Positions 14,461-22,600 of a DNA stretch of 25,766 nucleotides are shown here, one piece after another. The translations under genes were made by a program, and so were the position numbers. This DNA comes from a virus, in the IMG/VR virus record IMGVR_UViG_3300036766_000701, positions 1 to 25,766 of that record. One strand, 5' to 3'. The notes under the pieces were generated by a model. The model worked only from the letters and a program-made list of their open reading frames with translations. It ran no database searches and was not told the origin of the DNA. The stretch's first letter is position 1; each line of letters opens with the position of its first letter.

Positions 14461-15129
14461 ATGGCCGCAGGAGACCTGACCCCGATCCAACTCACCATCG
14501 ACCAGGGGATCGTCGAGCCCTATGGGCTGCTTCAGCAGGTGCGTGGTTCGCCCTTCCGTTCCATGTTCGCCGATCAGGTCATGCCGACGAAAGCCGAGCT
14601 TGTCCGCATGGGCAAGGTGTTCAGCGTCAGCGGCGGCGTGGTGGCGAACGGAGTCATCCCCGTGGTCGATCAGCCCACGGTCGTCAACACCAACGGCCTC
14701 TACAACAACAACTCGGTGGGCAGCAATATCCACCTGCTGCTCCTCAAAATCTCGCTCTATGCCTGCTCAGGCACGCTGGGGTTGGGCCGCGGCATCGTGG
14801 CGGGCGTATCCGGTCCGCAAGCCGCCGCACCGTCGGCCGGGACCGGCGTGGTCGGGCCGAAGAACCACATGCCGACCTCGACCAACACGTCCAATGCGAT
14901 CATGTCCACCAACACGAACTCGACCTTGACGCCCACGCTGCTTCACCTGGGCGGCTTGGATACGCCGGCGGCTCCCGAGATCGGCGCGGGCATCGCCGTG
15001 GACGTGGAGGGACTGTTCATCGTTCCTCCCACGTACATTTTCACGTCGCATGTGGTCGCCCCGACTGGCACAACCGCGAAATTCCTGTTCACGTTCACGT
15101 ACGCCGAGTACCAGATGATTCCGCAGTAG
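14461..15129 (+). CDS. Triplicated structural protein, copy 1 (222 aa)
   Basis: First of three tandem paralogs. Common elements: MAAGDLTPIQ start, SPFRSMFADQVMP with K/R-AELVRMGKVFS, the STNTSNAI block at about residue 138, and the ending EIGAG...DVEGLFIVPP...PTGTTAKFLFTFTYAEYQMIPQ. The sequences are Ser/Thr/Gly/Val-rich and beta-like with no membrane segment. Shine-Dalgarno CTGGAGA lies nine bases upstream. Copies 1 and 2 keep the same ending (WAEYVVIPQ in copy 2), so they are closer to each other than to copy 3. Likely abundant virion protein such as a decoration or fibre-base component. No known family is recognised. Confidence 0.65.
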   Translation: MAAGDLTPIQLTIDQGIVEPYGLLQQVRGSPFRSMFADQVMPTKAELVRMGKVFSVSGGVVANGVIPVVDQPTVVNTNGLYNNNSVGSNIHLLLLKISLYACSGTLGLGRGIVAGVSGPQAAAPSAGTGVVGPKNHMPTSTNTSNAIMSTNTNSTLTPTLLHLGGLDTPAAPEIGAGIAVDVEGLFIVPPTYIFTSHVVAPTGTTAKFLFTFTYAEYQMIPQ

Positions 15130-15140
15130 GCGCCTGACCC

Positions 15141-15157
15141 GCGGCCTTGACCGCCGC
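15141..15157 (+). other. GCGGC/GCCGC intergenic hairpin
   Basis: GCGGC (15141-15145), seven-base loop, GCCGC (15153-15157), between copy 1 and copy 2 of the triplicated gene. Same stem as 14416 and 15870, no U-run. Confidence 0.5.
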
Positions 15158-15185
15158 TCAATGAAGTTTTGCGCAGGAGACTGTT

Positions 15186-15857
15186 ATGGCCGCAGGAGAC
15201 TTGACGCCAATTCAAGGCAAGGTCGATCAGGGCATCTTCACTCCATACGGAGGGCTGCAACAGCCCCGTTTCTCGCCTCTCCGTTCCTTGTATGTGGATC
15301 AGGTCATGCCATCCCGGATGGAGTTGGTGCGGATGGGCAAGACCTTCTCGGCGTCGGGCGGGGTGGTGGCGAATGCGATTCAATCGGTAGTGGACATGCC
15401 GACGACAGCCACGACGAACGGACTCTACAACAACAACAGCCAGGTCTCGAACGTCTGCCTCGTGCTCTTGAAAGTCTCGTGCTATGCGGCTTCCGGCACG
15501 CTGGGCCTCGGGCACGCGATTGTGGCGGGCACAGGATCGTCGCCCCAAAGCTCCGTGCCAGCCAAGGGTACGGGCGTAGTCGGCCCCAACAACAATCTCC
15601 CGTCATCGACCAATACGTCGAACGCGATCATGACAACCGGCGTGGCGCTGGGCGGCGCTCCGGCCTGGGACGCGCTTGGCGGAACGGACAATCCGGCGGC
15701 TGTCGAGATCGGCGCAGGCGTGGTGGCCGATGTGGAAGGACTCTACATCGTCCCACCCGGCTATATGTTCGGAACGCATGTGCTGTCTCCGACCGGGACG
15801 ACGCCCAAGTATCTGTTCACGTTCGTCTGGGCCGAGTACGTCGTCATTCCGCAGTAA
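15186..15857 (+). CDS. Triplicated structural protein, copy 2 (223 aa)
   Basis: Second tandem paralog. Begins MAAGDLTPIQGKVDQGIFTP with an AGGAGA Shine-Dalgarno. Conserved: SPLRSLYVDQVMPSRMELVR with MGKTFSASGGVVANA, STNTSNAIMTTG, and the ending FTFVWAEYVVIPQ. It shares exact 26-base and 22-base DNA blocks with copy 3 (15606-15631 with 16340-16365; and GGCGCTCCGGCCTGG context), which suggests recent exchange or strong constraint. Beta-rich, no signal peptide. Probably a hetero-oligomer partner or substitute for copies 1 and 3. Function otherwise unknown. Confidence 0.65.
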   Translation: MAAGDLTPIQGKVDQGIFTPYGGLQQPRFSPLRSLYVDQVMPSRMELVRMGKTFSASGGVVANAIQSVVDMPTTATTNGLYNNNSQVSNVCLVLLKVSCYAASGTLGLGHAIVAGTGSSPQSSVPAKGTGVVGPNNNLPSSTNTSNAIMTTGVALGGAPAWDALGGTDNPAAVEIGAGVVADVEGLYIVPPGYMFGTHVLSPTGTTPKYLFTFVWAEYVVIPQ

Positions 15858-15869
15858 GGCGCATGAACT

Positions 15870-15887
15870 GCGGCATTTGAAGGCCGC
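15870..15887 (+). other. GCGGC/GCCGC intergenic hairpin
   Basis: GCGGC (15870-15874), eight-base loop, GCCGC (15883-15887), between copy 2 and copy 3. Third use of the same stem, while the loop sequence differs. Confidence 0.5.
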
Positions 15888-15916
15888 GTAACCCAAATTC
15901 AAGATTGGAGGCCAAC

Positions 15917-16591
15917 ATGGCCGCAGGCGATCTTACCCCCATCCAGGGGATCGTTGATGTTGGAACCGTGCAACAATACGGGTCCAATCAGACTCTCCGT
16001 TTGTCTCCGTTCCGCTCCGCCTTCGTGGATCAAGTGCTCCCGTCACGTGCGGAACTGGTGCGGATGGGCAAGGTGTTCTCGGCCAACCTGGGCACCGGCG
16101 CGGCTGCCACCGGCACCCAATCGGTGGCGCAGATGCCGACCACCGCAACCATCATGGCGCTCTGGAACGGTAATACCGTCGCCAGCAACATCCATCTCGT
16201 GATCCTGAAGGTGTCGGCGTGGGTGTTCGCGGGCACGATGGGGCTGGGCAAGTCCATGATCTGCGGAACCTCCACGGCTTCCCAGACCGTAGTGACCAAG
16301 GGCACGGGTGCGGTGGGGCCGACCAACAACCTGCTGACCTCGACCAATACGTCGAACGCGATCATCGGCCAGGCCACTGTGCTGGGCGGCGCTCCGGCCT
16401 GGATCGTGGTGGCGGGCGCGGACAGCCCTTCAGCGGTCGAAATCGGGGCTTCGATGGCGGCCGATGTCGAGGGCCTGTTCATCGTGCCTCCGGGCTTCGC
16501 CTTCGGGATGCACGTCCTCGGTGGCGCCGGCACGGCCCCCCTGTACCTGGGGTCGGTCTGCTGGGCCGAATTGGCGCTGACCGCGCAATAG
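15917..16591 (+). CDS. Triplicated structural protein, copy 3 (224 aa)
   Basis: Start MAAGDLTPIQGIVDVGTVQQ at 15917 has TTGGAGG six bases upstream; an in-frame ATG 12 bases earlier is unlikely because it would overlap the Shine-Dalgarno. Keeps SPFRSAFVDQVLPSRAELVR, MGKVFS, STNTSNAI, VEIGAS...DVEGLFIVPPGFAFGMHV. It diverges at the C-terminus (CWAELALTAQ rather than WAEY..IPQ) and lacks the PTGTT strand, so it may have a different partner or exposed surface. Beta-rich virion protein of unknown name. Confidence 0.65.
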   Translation: MAAGDLTPIQGIVDVGTVQQYGSNQTLRLSPFRSAFVDQVLPSRAELVRMGKVFSANLGTGAAATGTQSVAQMPTTATIMALWNGNTVASNIHLVILKVSAWVFAGTMGLGKSMICGTSTASQTVVTKGTGAVGPTNNLLTSTNTSNAIIGQATVLGGAPAWIVVAGADSPSAVEIGASMAADVEGLFIVPPGFAFGMHVLGGAGTAPLYLGSVCWAELALTAQ

Positions 16592-16604
16592 TCAGCGTGA
16601 TAGC

Positions 16605-16630
16605 GGGCGGATGGTTGTAATAGGCCGCCC
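16605..16630 (+). other. GGGCGG/CCGCCC hairpin after copy 3
   Basis: GGGCGG (16605-16610), 14-base loop, CCGCCC (16625-16630), 13 bases past the copy 3 stop. It closes the triplicated block; stem related to but not identical with the GCGGC stems. Confidence 0.45.
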
Positions 16631-16660
16631 CACCTTGTCCTCAAGTCAGGAGCGCCCACG

Positions 16661-17260
16661 ATGGATGCCAGGTTCGCCGCAGAGATGAAGCAGCACCACA
16701 TCGACGTGATTGCGGCCGCCTCGGACGCGCTCGGGCAGGACTTCAACGCGCTTCTATCGGCGAGAGTGGTTTACGACCAGGCGGGTCTTGCCATCAAGGC
16801 CGGCGGGGCTTCGCCGCAGTTCTCAACCGCGAACAAAATCCGGTACGGGATCGGCGGAAGCCTGTATTCGATGGACCAGCAGGCCGCACTGTCGTTTTCG
16901 GCGGCGCTGCCCATCATCCCAGTCGCCTCCAGCGCGGCTTTTCTGGTGCAGGTGAGTACGCTTGGGGTTTTCACCACCAAGGCCGGTACGGTCGTGTCTG
17001 GAGCCAATGCACCCTTGCCGGTGCCGGACCTCTTGAACGCGCCCATTGGGGTCATCTGGGTACAGACGAACGGCTCGACAACCTTCACGCCGGGCACGAC
17101 CAAACTTGACATGCCGGGCCTGACCGTAGAGTACGTCAGTTTCATGTGCCTGCAAACGGGCCTGGGCACCTACCCACGCCTGCCCACGGCGCCCTTCACC
17201 AGCGCAGCCGCACTGGATACCAACCCGACGCCCCCAGTGTTCAATCCGCAGGCTTTCTAG
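16661..17260 (+). CDS. Virion structural protein, family-2 paralog b, 199 aa
   Basis: Paralog of the protein at 12451-13101 (shared AGLAIKAGGASP, LVQVSTLGVFTTKAGTVVSG, LNAPIGVIWVQT). Starts MDARFAAEMKQHHIDVIAAA with AGGAG nine bases upstream. Both copies have a helical N-terminus and an Ala/Thr-rich beta body; the C-terminus here is Pro-rich (PRLPTAPFTSAAALDTNPTP). Their placement on either side of the triplet suggests an ancestral block duplication or two layers of the same structure. Role not assigned. Confidence 0.65.
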   Translation: MDARFAAEMKQHHIDVIAAASDALGQDFNALLSARVVYDQAGLAIKAGGASPQFSTANKIRYGIGGSLYSMDQQAALSFSAALPIIPVASSAAFLVQVSTLGVFTTKAGTVVSGANAPLPVPDLLNAPIGVIWVQTNGSTTFTPGTTKLDMPGLTVEYVSFMCLQTGLGTYPRLPTAPFTSAAALDTNPTPPVFNPQAF

Positions 17261-17269
17261 GAGCGGTGG

Positions 17270-17923
17270 ATGTCCACGCTGGTTTCAACAGTGCTGGCGG
17301 GCGCTAGGACGCCGCTGAATGACCTGACGGTCGGGGCCTATCGCTGGTCCGACGCGGCGCTGATCTCCTACCTCAACGACATCATCCTGGAAATCGTGGC
17401 GAAGGACGACCGTGCCTACCCGGTGCGCGTCCCCGCACAGCTTGTTCCCGGCACGGTGCTGCAAACAAACGTGCTGCCCTCGGACGGCTCGCTCGTGAAA
17501 CATCTGGGTGTGACCCGGAATCTTCGCGCCAATGCCACCGCGCCAGGCGGCTATCTACCAGGGCCAGCGATCGTCAAGGTCTCGAATATCGAGATCATGG
17601 ATCGGCAGACCAAGAATTGGTACTCATCGCCGTTCGCAACGGAGATCCAGAATTGGATTCCATCCGGCGAGGACTACGAGAAGTTCTTCGTCTGGCCGCC
17701 CCCCGGTCTGACCATTCCGGTGTGGGTGGAACTGCTCTACACGGTGGTCCCGCCTCAAATGGTTGCCGTCACGGACACCATCCCGATCCGGGACAAGTAC
17801 CGTTTCCAGATGCAGATAGGCGTCGTCGGTCGCGCGCTCATGCAGGACATCCCCGAGGGCGACCTGCCCCGCGGAAAGATTTTTATGGACTTGTTCTACG
17901 CCAGTCTGAAGCAAGGGAGTTAG
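17270..17923 (+). CDS. Head-tail adaptor-like protein (DUF6682-like)
   Basis: The N-terminal pattern VGAYRWSDAALISYLNDIILEI with a following basic/acidic segment is that of phage adaptor proteins that bind below the portal in short-tailed phages (a family carrying the RWSDAELLDYLND-type motif). 217 residues. The rest is beta and Pro-rich (GEDYEKFFVWPPPGLTIPVW). AGGAG overlaps the previous stop, so translation is coupled. Neighbour 17927-18619 looks like a second ring or tube protein. Family name is from memory of the motif and was not tested. Confidence 0.7.
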   Translation: MSTLVSTVLAGARTPLNDLTVGAYRWSDAALISYLNDIILEIVAKDDRAYPVRVPAQLVPGTVLQTNVLPSDGSLVKHLGVTRNLRANATAPGGYLPGPAIVKVSNIEIMDRQTKNWYSSPFATEIQNWIPSGEDYEKFFVWPPPGLTIPVWVELLYTVVPPQMVAVTDTIPIRDKYRFQMQIGVVGRALMQDIPEGDLPRGKIFMDLFYASLKQGS

Positions 17924-17926
17924 CCC

Positions 17927-18619
17927 ATGCTGACCGACTTCCAGATTTTTCACGAGTTTATCGAGCCGCGGCTGCCGGGCGGGATTCCGGGGCCGTCGCT
18001 GGAGCGATCCATTCGAGATGCCGCAATCGAGCTGTACCGCGATCTTCAGTGGTTGCAGGAATATCCATTGAACACGATCAGCCTGAAGGCGAATCAAGCC
18101 GTGTATGAGCTTCAGTCGCCTGAGCCGGAAATGGCCGTATGCGATGTTGTTCGCGTCATTTGCAACGGCGTGATGGTGCAAAAACGAGAGAGGCCGTTTT
18201 TCGATACCTTTGTGGAAAGGTGGGAGGTTCAAACCTCCGCGGCGCCCACTTTTTACATGATCCTCGGCTACGACGACATACGAATGCAGATTCAGTTGGT
18301 GCCTTTTCCGAACGCGGACACCACTGCCAGCAATACGACCGGCCTGACCGTGCGGGTTTCTTGCTGCCCCACAACCGTCAGCCGCAAATTGGACGGCTCA
18401 GCCTTCACGATGATGCGCTACGCCATCGCGGCCTGGGTACTCAGGGACCTTTCGGGCCAGCGCGGGATGCCCTGGTTCGACCGGGATGCCGAGCGCGTGC
18501 ATGACGCCGAGTTCCTGAAGTATAAGGGCCAGTTGATGATGCAGCGGGAAGTGGGGCAGGGCAGAGCCTTCGGTTTGGTGACAACCTGTGCTCTGGGAAT
18601 ATACCCGAGACAACCGTAA
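17927..18619 (+). CDS. Tail adaptor/tube-like protein, 230 aa
   Basis: Starts MLTDFQIFHEFIEPRLPGGI; AGGGAG before the ATG lies inside the end of the upstream gene, so the genes are coupled. The pattern DAAIELYRDLQWLQEYPLN, then VCDVVRVICNGVMVQKRE, then PTFYMILGYDDIRMQIQLVP and MMRYAIAAWVLRDLSGQ matches phage proteins of the adaptor/gatekeeper group found between portal and nozzle in podoviruses. It has no known catalytic residues. Likely forms the second ring of the tail. Confidence 0.6.
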   Translation: MLTDFQIFHEFIEPRLPGGIPGPSLERSIRDAAIELYRDLQWLQEYPLNTISLKANQAVYELQSPEPEMAVCDVVRVICNGVMVQKRERPFFDTFVERWEVQTSAAPTFYMILGYDDIRMQIQLVPFPNADTTASNTTGLTVRVSCCPTTVSRKLDGSAFTMMRYAIAAWVLRDLSGQRGMPWFDRDAERVHDAEFLKYKGQLMMQREVGQGRAFGLVTTCALGIYPRQP

Positions 18620-18631
18620 GGATCCAGAGAC

Positions 18632-19816
18632 ATGCCGCTCGCACAGATCACGAAGCCAATGTCCTTCGGCACCCTTGCCGGTGCCATCACCTCCGGCGCG
18701 ACCTCGATCACGGTGGGGTCGGGCCAGGGCGGCCGGTTCGATGCCATCGCCAGCGGGAAGTACCTGCGCGGCATTCTGATCGACTTCAACACAAGCCAGA
18801 ACTCCAACTACAACCGCTTCGAGGTCGTCAAGCTGACGCTGCTGGCGGGCGATACGTTCACTGTCGCGCGCGGGCAGGAAGGAACTGCCGCGCAGGCATT
18901 CCCGATCAATGCCGCCGACTCGGCTTCGCTGGTCAAGCTGTTCGTGGGGGATACGGTCCTGCAACTAAAGGAGATCGCTATGGGGGGCGGGGCCTTGATT
19001 CAGGCCACGGCCCCGACGCTGACCGTCGATTCTCCCCGTGTCCTGATCCTGACGCCCGTGGCTCCGATCACTGTGACGCTACCCACGGCCAATATCTGCG
19101 CTGGGTGGTCCTACCTTATCGTCAATCTGGGGACGGCGGCCAACACCATCACCGTCAACGCGAGTGGGGGGACGACGGTCCTAGTCCTACAGGGCCTTCT
19201 CAACGCGGAGGTTTGCGCCTACCAGGATACGCCGACGACCAACGCGCACTGGGGGCCGCGCTCTACCCGTCTCGTGGCGGCGGCTTCGTTGCCGACGGTC
19301 GCGGGCGAATTGGGGTATTTGTCTGGCGGCCTGAACATCGGCGATGGCACGATCAACCGGCCTATCGGGCGGGATTCGGCATCAAGCAATACAGCCTTTA
19401 CTAGTACATCTTCTGTAGCACTTGGAGCAACGCTTGTTATTCCAGCGAATAGTCTGAATGCGGATGGGAAGATGTATCGGTTCTATGCCTACATCGACAC
19501 AAGCAATGCGGCAGCAAGCTGGGGTGGAACCTTCCGTTTTGATGGCACAACATTAGCGGCGGTTGGTACAGGCGAGTCCGCGGATTATGTTTTTGCTGGT
19601 ATCATAATTAGATTATCAGCAACGACGTGCGTTATTTTCGGCCATTACTCATTAAGTCTCTCCGGTTCACACGGTACGTTTTCGTTTCCTACAACGGGAA
19701 CTACGTGCGTACAAACTGTGGCGAACTGGACAGCTACAAGAACACTAGATTTCAATATAACTAATTGGACCAGCGGCACCATGCGCTCCATCATCGTCGG
19801 CGAGCAACTAAACTGA
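18632..19816 (+). CDS. Tail fibre/receptor-binding protein, AT-richer C-terminus
   Basis: The N-terminus (ITSGATSITVGSGQGG, then FEVVKLTLLAGDTFTVARGQEGT) is a virion-attachment domain seen in many phage fibres; the RGQEGT motif (residues about 80-85) is typical. The middle (120-220) is beta-rich with repeated Thr/Val strands. The C-terminal module from about residue 248 (ASSNTAFTSTSSVALGATLV to LDFNITNWTSGT) looks like a jelly-roll tip. GC is about 40% at 19381-19440 and 43% at 19561-19620, against 70% at 19201-19260, so this module may have been acquired separately. It would determine host range. Confidence 0.7.
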   Translation: MPLAQITKPMSFGTLAGAITSGATSITVGSGQGGRFDAIASGKYLRGILIDFNTSQNSNYNRFEVVKLTLLAGDTFTVARGQEGTAAQAFPINAADSASLVKLFVGDTVLQLKEIAMGGGALIQATAPTLTVDSPRVLILTPVAPITVTLPTANICAGWSYLIVNLGTAANTITVNASGGTTVLVLQGLLNAEVCAYQDTPTTNAHWGPRSTRLVAAASLPTVAGELGYLSGGLNIGDGTINRPIGRDSASSNTAFTSTSSVALGATLVIPANSLNADGKMYRFYAYIDTSNAAASWGGTFRFDGTTLAAVGTGESADYVFAGIIIRLSATTCVIFGHYSLSLSGSHGTFSFPTTGTTCVQTVANWTATRTLDFNITNWTSGTMRSIIVGEQLN

Positions 19817-19817
19817 C

Positions 19818-20300
19818 ATGGACTGGAACGCCACAGACTACGCCTTGCTGTCCAGCGCCCTTGCGGCGCAGTACGCCGATACGGAGACAACGAAGAAGGC
19901 GCTGAAAGCGGGCGGGAGCGAAACCAATCCGGTCCTAGCTGGAATCACTCCGGATCAGCGCGGCTTGCTCGGGGCGGGGCTGGTGGGCGGTGCGGCGTAT
20001 ACGCTCAAGGACCCAAAAGTCCGGCGTGCGTTCCTTGCCGGCATGACGGGCTTTGAAGGCACTGTCGCCAACCAGAACACGAAGGGGGGCCGCGGGAAGT
20101 CGCTGGAAGAAAATCTAGTCACACCCGCCGCCGTGGGCGCCGCCCTTGGAGCGCTCACGTACTACCTGAACGATAGCGACAAGGCGGGGAGCATCATACC
20201 CTACGCGAGCGGAGACGCGAAGCACCCCGCAGTTGGGCTCCGGTACAGCAAGCGCTTCGGCGCTGGCGGCTTTGTAGGCGGATTCAGACCCAGGCGATGA
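19818..20300 (+). CDS. Putative small membrane protein (DUF5658-like), 160 aa
   Basis: Starts MDWNATDYALLSSALAAQYA two bases after the fibre stop. The early pattern DTETTKKALKAGGSETNPVL followed by hydrophobic, Gly/Ala-rich segments (LLGAGLVGGAAYTL; TPAAVGAALGALTYYL) resembles small membrane proteins with an ETNP motif. Two possible membrane helices. C-terminus is basic (YSKRFGAGGFVGGFRPRR). It lies between fibre and nozzle genes with a small secreted protein, so a lysis or superinfection-exclusion role is possible but not shown. Confidence 0.5.
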   Translation: MDWNATDYALLSSALAAQYADTETTKKALKAGGSETNPVLAGITPDQRGLLGAGLVGGAAYTLKDPKVRRAFLAGMTGFEGTVANQNTKGGRGKSLEENLVTPAAVGAALGALTYYLNDSDKAGSIIPYASGDAKHPAVGLRYSKRFGAGGFVGGFRPRR

Positions 20301-20301
20301 C

Positions 20302-20502
20302 ATGACGCACGCTATATTGCTGATGTGGCTTATCCTCGGCGGACAGGTCTGGACCGGGTCAGCCACCTTCGTTAGCGCGCAGGAATGCGAGGCGAAGAAA
20401 ACGGAATGGCTGCTGCGCGCCGACAAATTGAACGTGTCGGCCCTCGCCGTGTGCGTGACGGTCGTTCGTCCGGCGCCCGGCACGTCCAAGGGAGGGGCTT
20501 AG
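20302..20502 (+). CDS. Small secreted protein, 66 aa
   Basis: Starts MTHAILLMWLILGGQVWTG: a short positively poor N-terminus followed by a hydrophobic core, probably a signal peptide or anchor. After it come FVSAQECEAKKTEW and AVCVTVV, giving two Cys that could form a disulphide. The pattern (F.S..EC, later a single C before a basic end) recurs in many small phage periplasmic proteins of unknown function. ATG follows the previous stop by two bases. Not a lipoprotein (no lipobox). Confidence 0.6.
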   Translation: MTHAILLMWLILGGQVWTGSATFVSAQECEAKKTEWLLRADKLNVSALAVCVTVVRPAPGTSKGGA

Positions 20503-20509
20503 AGGTCTT

Positions 20510-22600
20510 ATGTCCGTCATTCGCATCCAGGGCTTCAAGGGCACGGCCCCGCGCGTAGGCGTGCGTCTCTTGGGAGAATCCAATGCCCAGGTGGCTCTGA
20601 ACGCCAAGCTATTCAGCAAGGAAATCCGCGGCTGGCGCGCATCCTCGACTGTCCTTACTCCGAATAACGGATCGGCCACCCAGGCGATCTACCGCTATGT
20701 CGATGCGGGAAATTCCTACTGGCTTGATTGGAGCACGGTCGTCAACGTGGCCCGTGTACCGGTCACAGGGGATGCGAAGAACCGCATCTTCTTCACCGGG
20801 GCGACGCTAGGCACTTCGTCATCCACCGTCACCATGACGATCGCCAGCCCATGCGTCGTGTCCTGGGCCACTCACGGACTTTCGCCTGGGACGTTGTTCA
20901 AGTTCTCCACGACCGGAGCACTACCGACGGGGCTCACCGCGGGAGTGGTCTATATGGTGCTGGCGGCGAGCATAGCCGCTGGGACATTCCAAATCGGTAT
21001 TCCAGGCGTCGGTACGCCTATCAATACGAGCGGCAGCCAGTCCGGGACGCACATAGCTACCATCGTCGGGATGCCGAAAAAGGCCGGCAACGACATCATC
21101 AATGCGAGTGGTACGCCTGCGTTCTGGAACATGGGCGTGCAGAATCCGATGTTTGCCCCGGCGAGCGCGGTCAAAGCATCTGGAGCGAGTTCCGGTACCG
21201 CGCGAGCCACGTCTTACGTCATCACCCACGTTACGGCCTGGGGAGAAGAATCTGGTCCGAGCCCGCCCCTTGTCGCCACATTGTTCGACAGCGACACGAT
21301 CACTGTCACGCGCGCTGCGCAGAGCCCTCCTTCCGGCTACAACATCGTGGCCTGGAACGTGTACCGCACCGTCACAGGGGCCAGCGGAGTCGCCACGTAC
21401 TACTACATCGGCCAGCAAGCGACCTATGCCACGACGACGTTCTCCGATGCCGTGCCAGACGCTACGCTGGTCCTAAACGGATCGTTCGCATCGCCGAACA
21501 CGCCCACCTTTGCGGAGCCCCCGAGCGACCTGACTGGCCTGACCACCATGCCGAACGGAATGCTGGCGGGTTTCAGCCCCACGTTCAAGCAGGTCTGTTT
21601 CTCCGAGCCCTATTTCCCCTACGCCTGGCCGGTGAACTACCGCCGCGGGCTGATTTATGACCCCGTAGCGTGTGGGGCCAGCGGCAATATGCTGGTCGTG
21701 GCGACGACGGGGAAACCGACCGTCTTCGTCGGGAATACGCCGGCGCAAATGTCGGGCGACACGCTGGACGCCCTGCAAGCCTGTCTGAGCGCCCGAAGCC
21801 TCGCGGAGACGCCATTCGGAGTTGTGTGGGCCTCCCCCGACGGGCTCTACATGGTGAGCCCAGACGGCTCGCGCCAGATCATCACGCGCTCTCTCTACGA
21901 CAAGCAACTCTGGCAGAGCCTCGTGCCGGGCGGGATGATCGCCACCGTGTACGACGGGCGGTACTACGCATTTACGCCTGGACTCAACCGGGTTTTGGTG
22001 CTCGACCCGAACGAGCCGGACGATGCGCTGACGTTCCTCGACGTAGCTCCGAGCGCGTTGTTCAGCGACTTCAACGCCGACGGGCTCTACATGGTGCAAA
22101 CCGGTGTCATCATCCAGTGGGATGTGAGCAGCGCAAGCTACTTGACGGCGACGTGGCGCGGCAAGGTCTTCACGGACGAAAAGCCGAACAACAAGGGTTG
22201 GGGCCGTATCCTGTTCAACCTCAACAACCCAACGGTTCAAGCCGGGCAAGTGTCTGACCTTGTCGCGTATGCCGCGAACCGGGCACTGCTGGCGGCTCTT
22301 GCAGCGACGAATGCGGTCGGGGCCAATGGCGGACCTTGCTTCGGCTCGCATCCGTTTGGAGAGCACGCCTTTGCGGCGGACGACTTCTTTCAAGTCCCGG
22401 CCGATATTGGTGCGAGCATCACGTTCAATCTGTACGGAGACTCCCAATTTCGCGGGACTGCTACCGTGACGAACCAACGTCCGTTCCGTCTTCCCGGCGG
22501 TTACACGGCCCAGGAATGGGAACTTGAGTCGGTCGCGCAGTGCAACGTCGAAGAACTCGCCATCGCCAACGACATGAGCGAACTTCAGAAGGTGAACTAG
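20510..22600 (+). CDS. Tail nozzle-like protein (beta-propeller), 696 aa
   Basis: N-terminus IRIQGFKGTAPRVGVRLLGE followed by ALNAKLFSKEIRGWR is the signature start of the large tail protein of short-tailed phages (T7 gp12-like nozzle group). Inside are repeated propeller strands, for example PDGLYMVSPDGSRQIITRS at about residue 444 and ADGLYMVQTGVIIQWD at about 524; the same 19 bases (starting CGACGGGCTC) underlie both GLYM strands. A Thr/Ser-rich insertion at about 100-200 (TGATLGTSSSTVTMTIASP) may be an added domain. Start at 20510 has AGAGG nearby. It closes the tail tip and binds fibres. Confidence 0.75.
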   Translation: MSVIRIQGFKGTAPRVGVRLLGESNAQVALNAKLFSKEIRGWRASSTVLTPNNGSATQAIYRYVDAGNSYWLDWSTVVNVARVPVTGDAKNRIFFTGATLGTSSSTVTMTIASPCVVSWATHGLSPGTLFKFSTTGALPTGLTAGVVYMVLAASIAAGTFQIGIPGVGTPINTSGSQSGTHIATIVGMPKKAGNDIINASGTPAFWNMGVQNPMFAPASAVKASGASSGTARATSYVITHVTAWGEESGPSPPLVATLFDSDTITVTRAAQSPPSGYNIVAWNVYRTVTGASGVATYYYIGQQATYATTTFSDAVPDATLVLNGSFASPNTPTFAEPPSDLTGLTTMPNGMLAGFSPTFKQVCFSEPYFPYAWPVNYRRGLIYDPVACGASGNMLVVATTGKPTVFVGNTPAQMSGDTLDALQACLSARSLAETPFGVVWASPDGLYMVSPDGSRQIITRSLYDKQLWQSLVPGGMIATVYDGRYYAFTPGLNRVLVLDPNEPDDALTFLDVAPSALFSDFNADGLYMVQTGVIIQWDVSSASYLTATWRGKVFTDEKPNNKGWGRILFNLNNPTVQAGQVSDLVAYAANRALLAALAATNAVGANGGPCFGSHPFGEHAFAADDFFQVPADIGASITFNLYGDSQFRGTATVTNQRPFRLPGGYTAQEWELESVAQCNVEELAIANDMSELQKVN

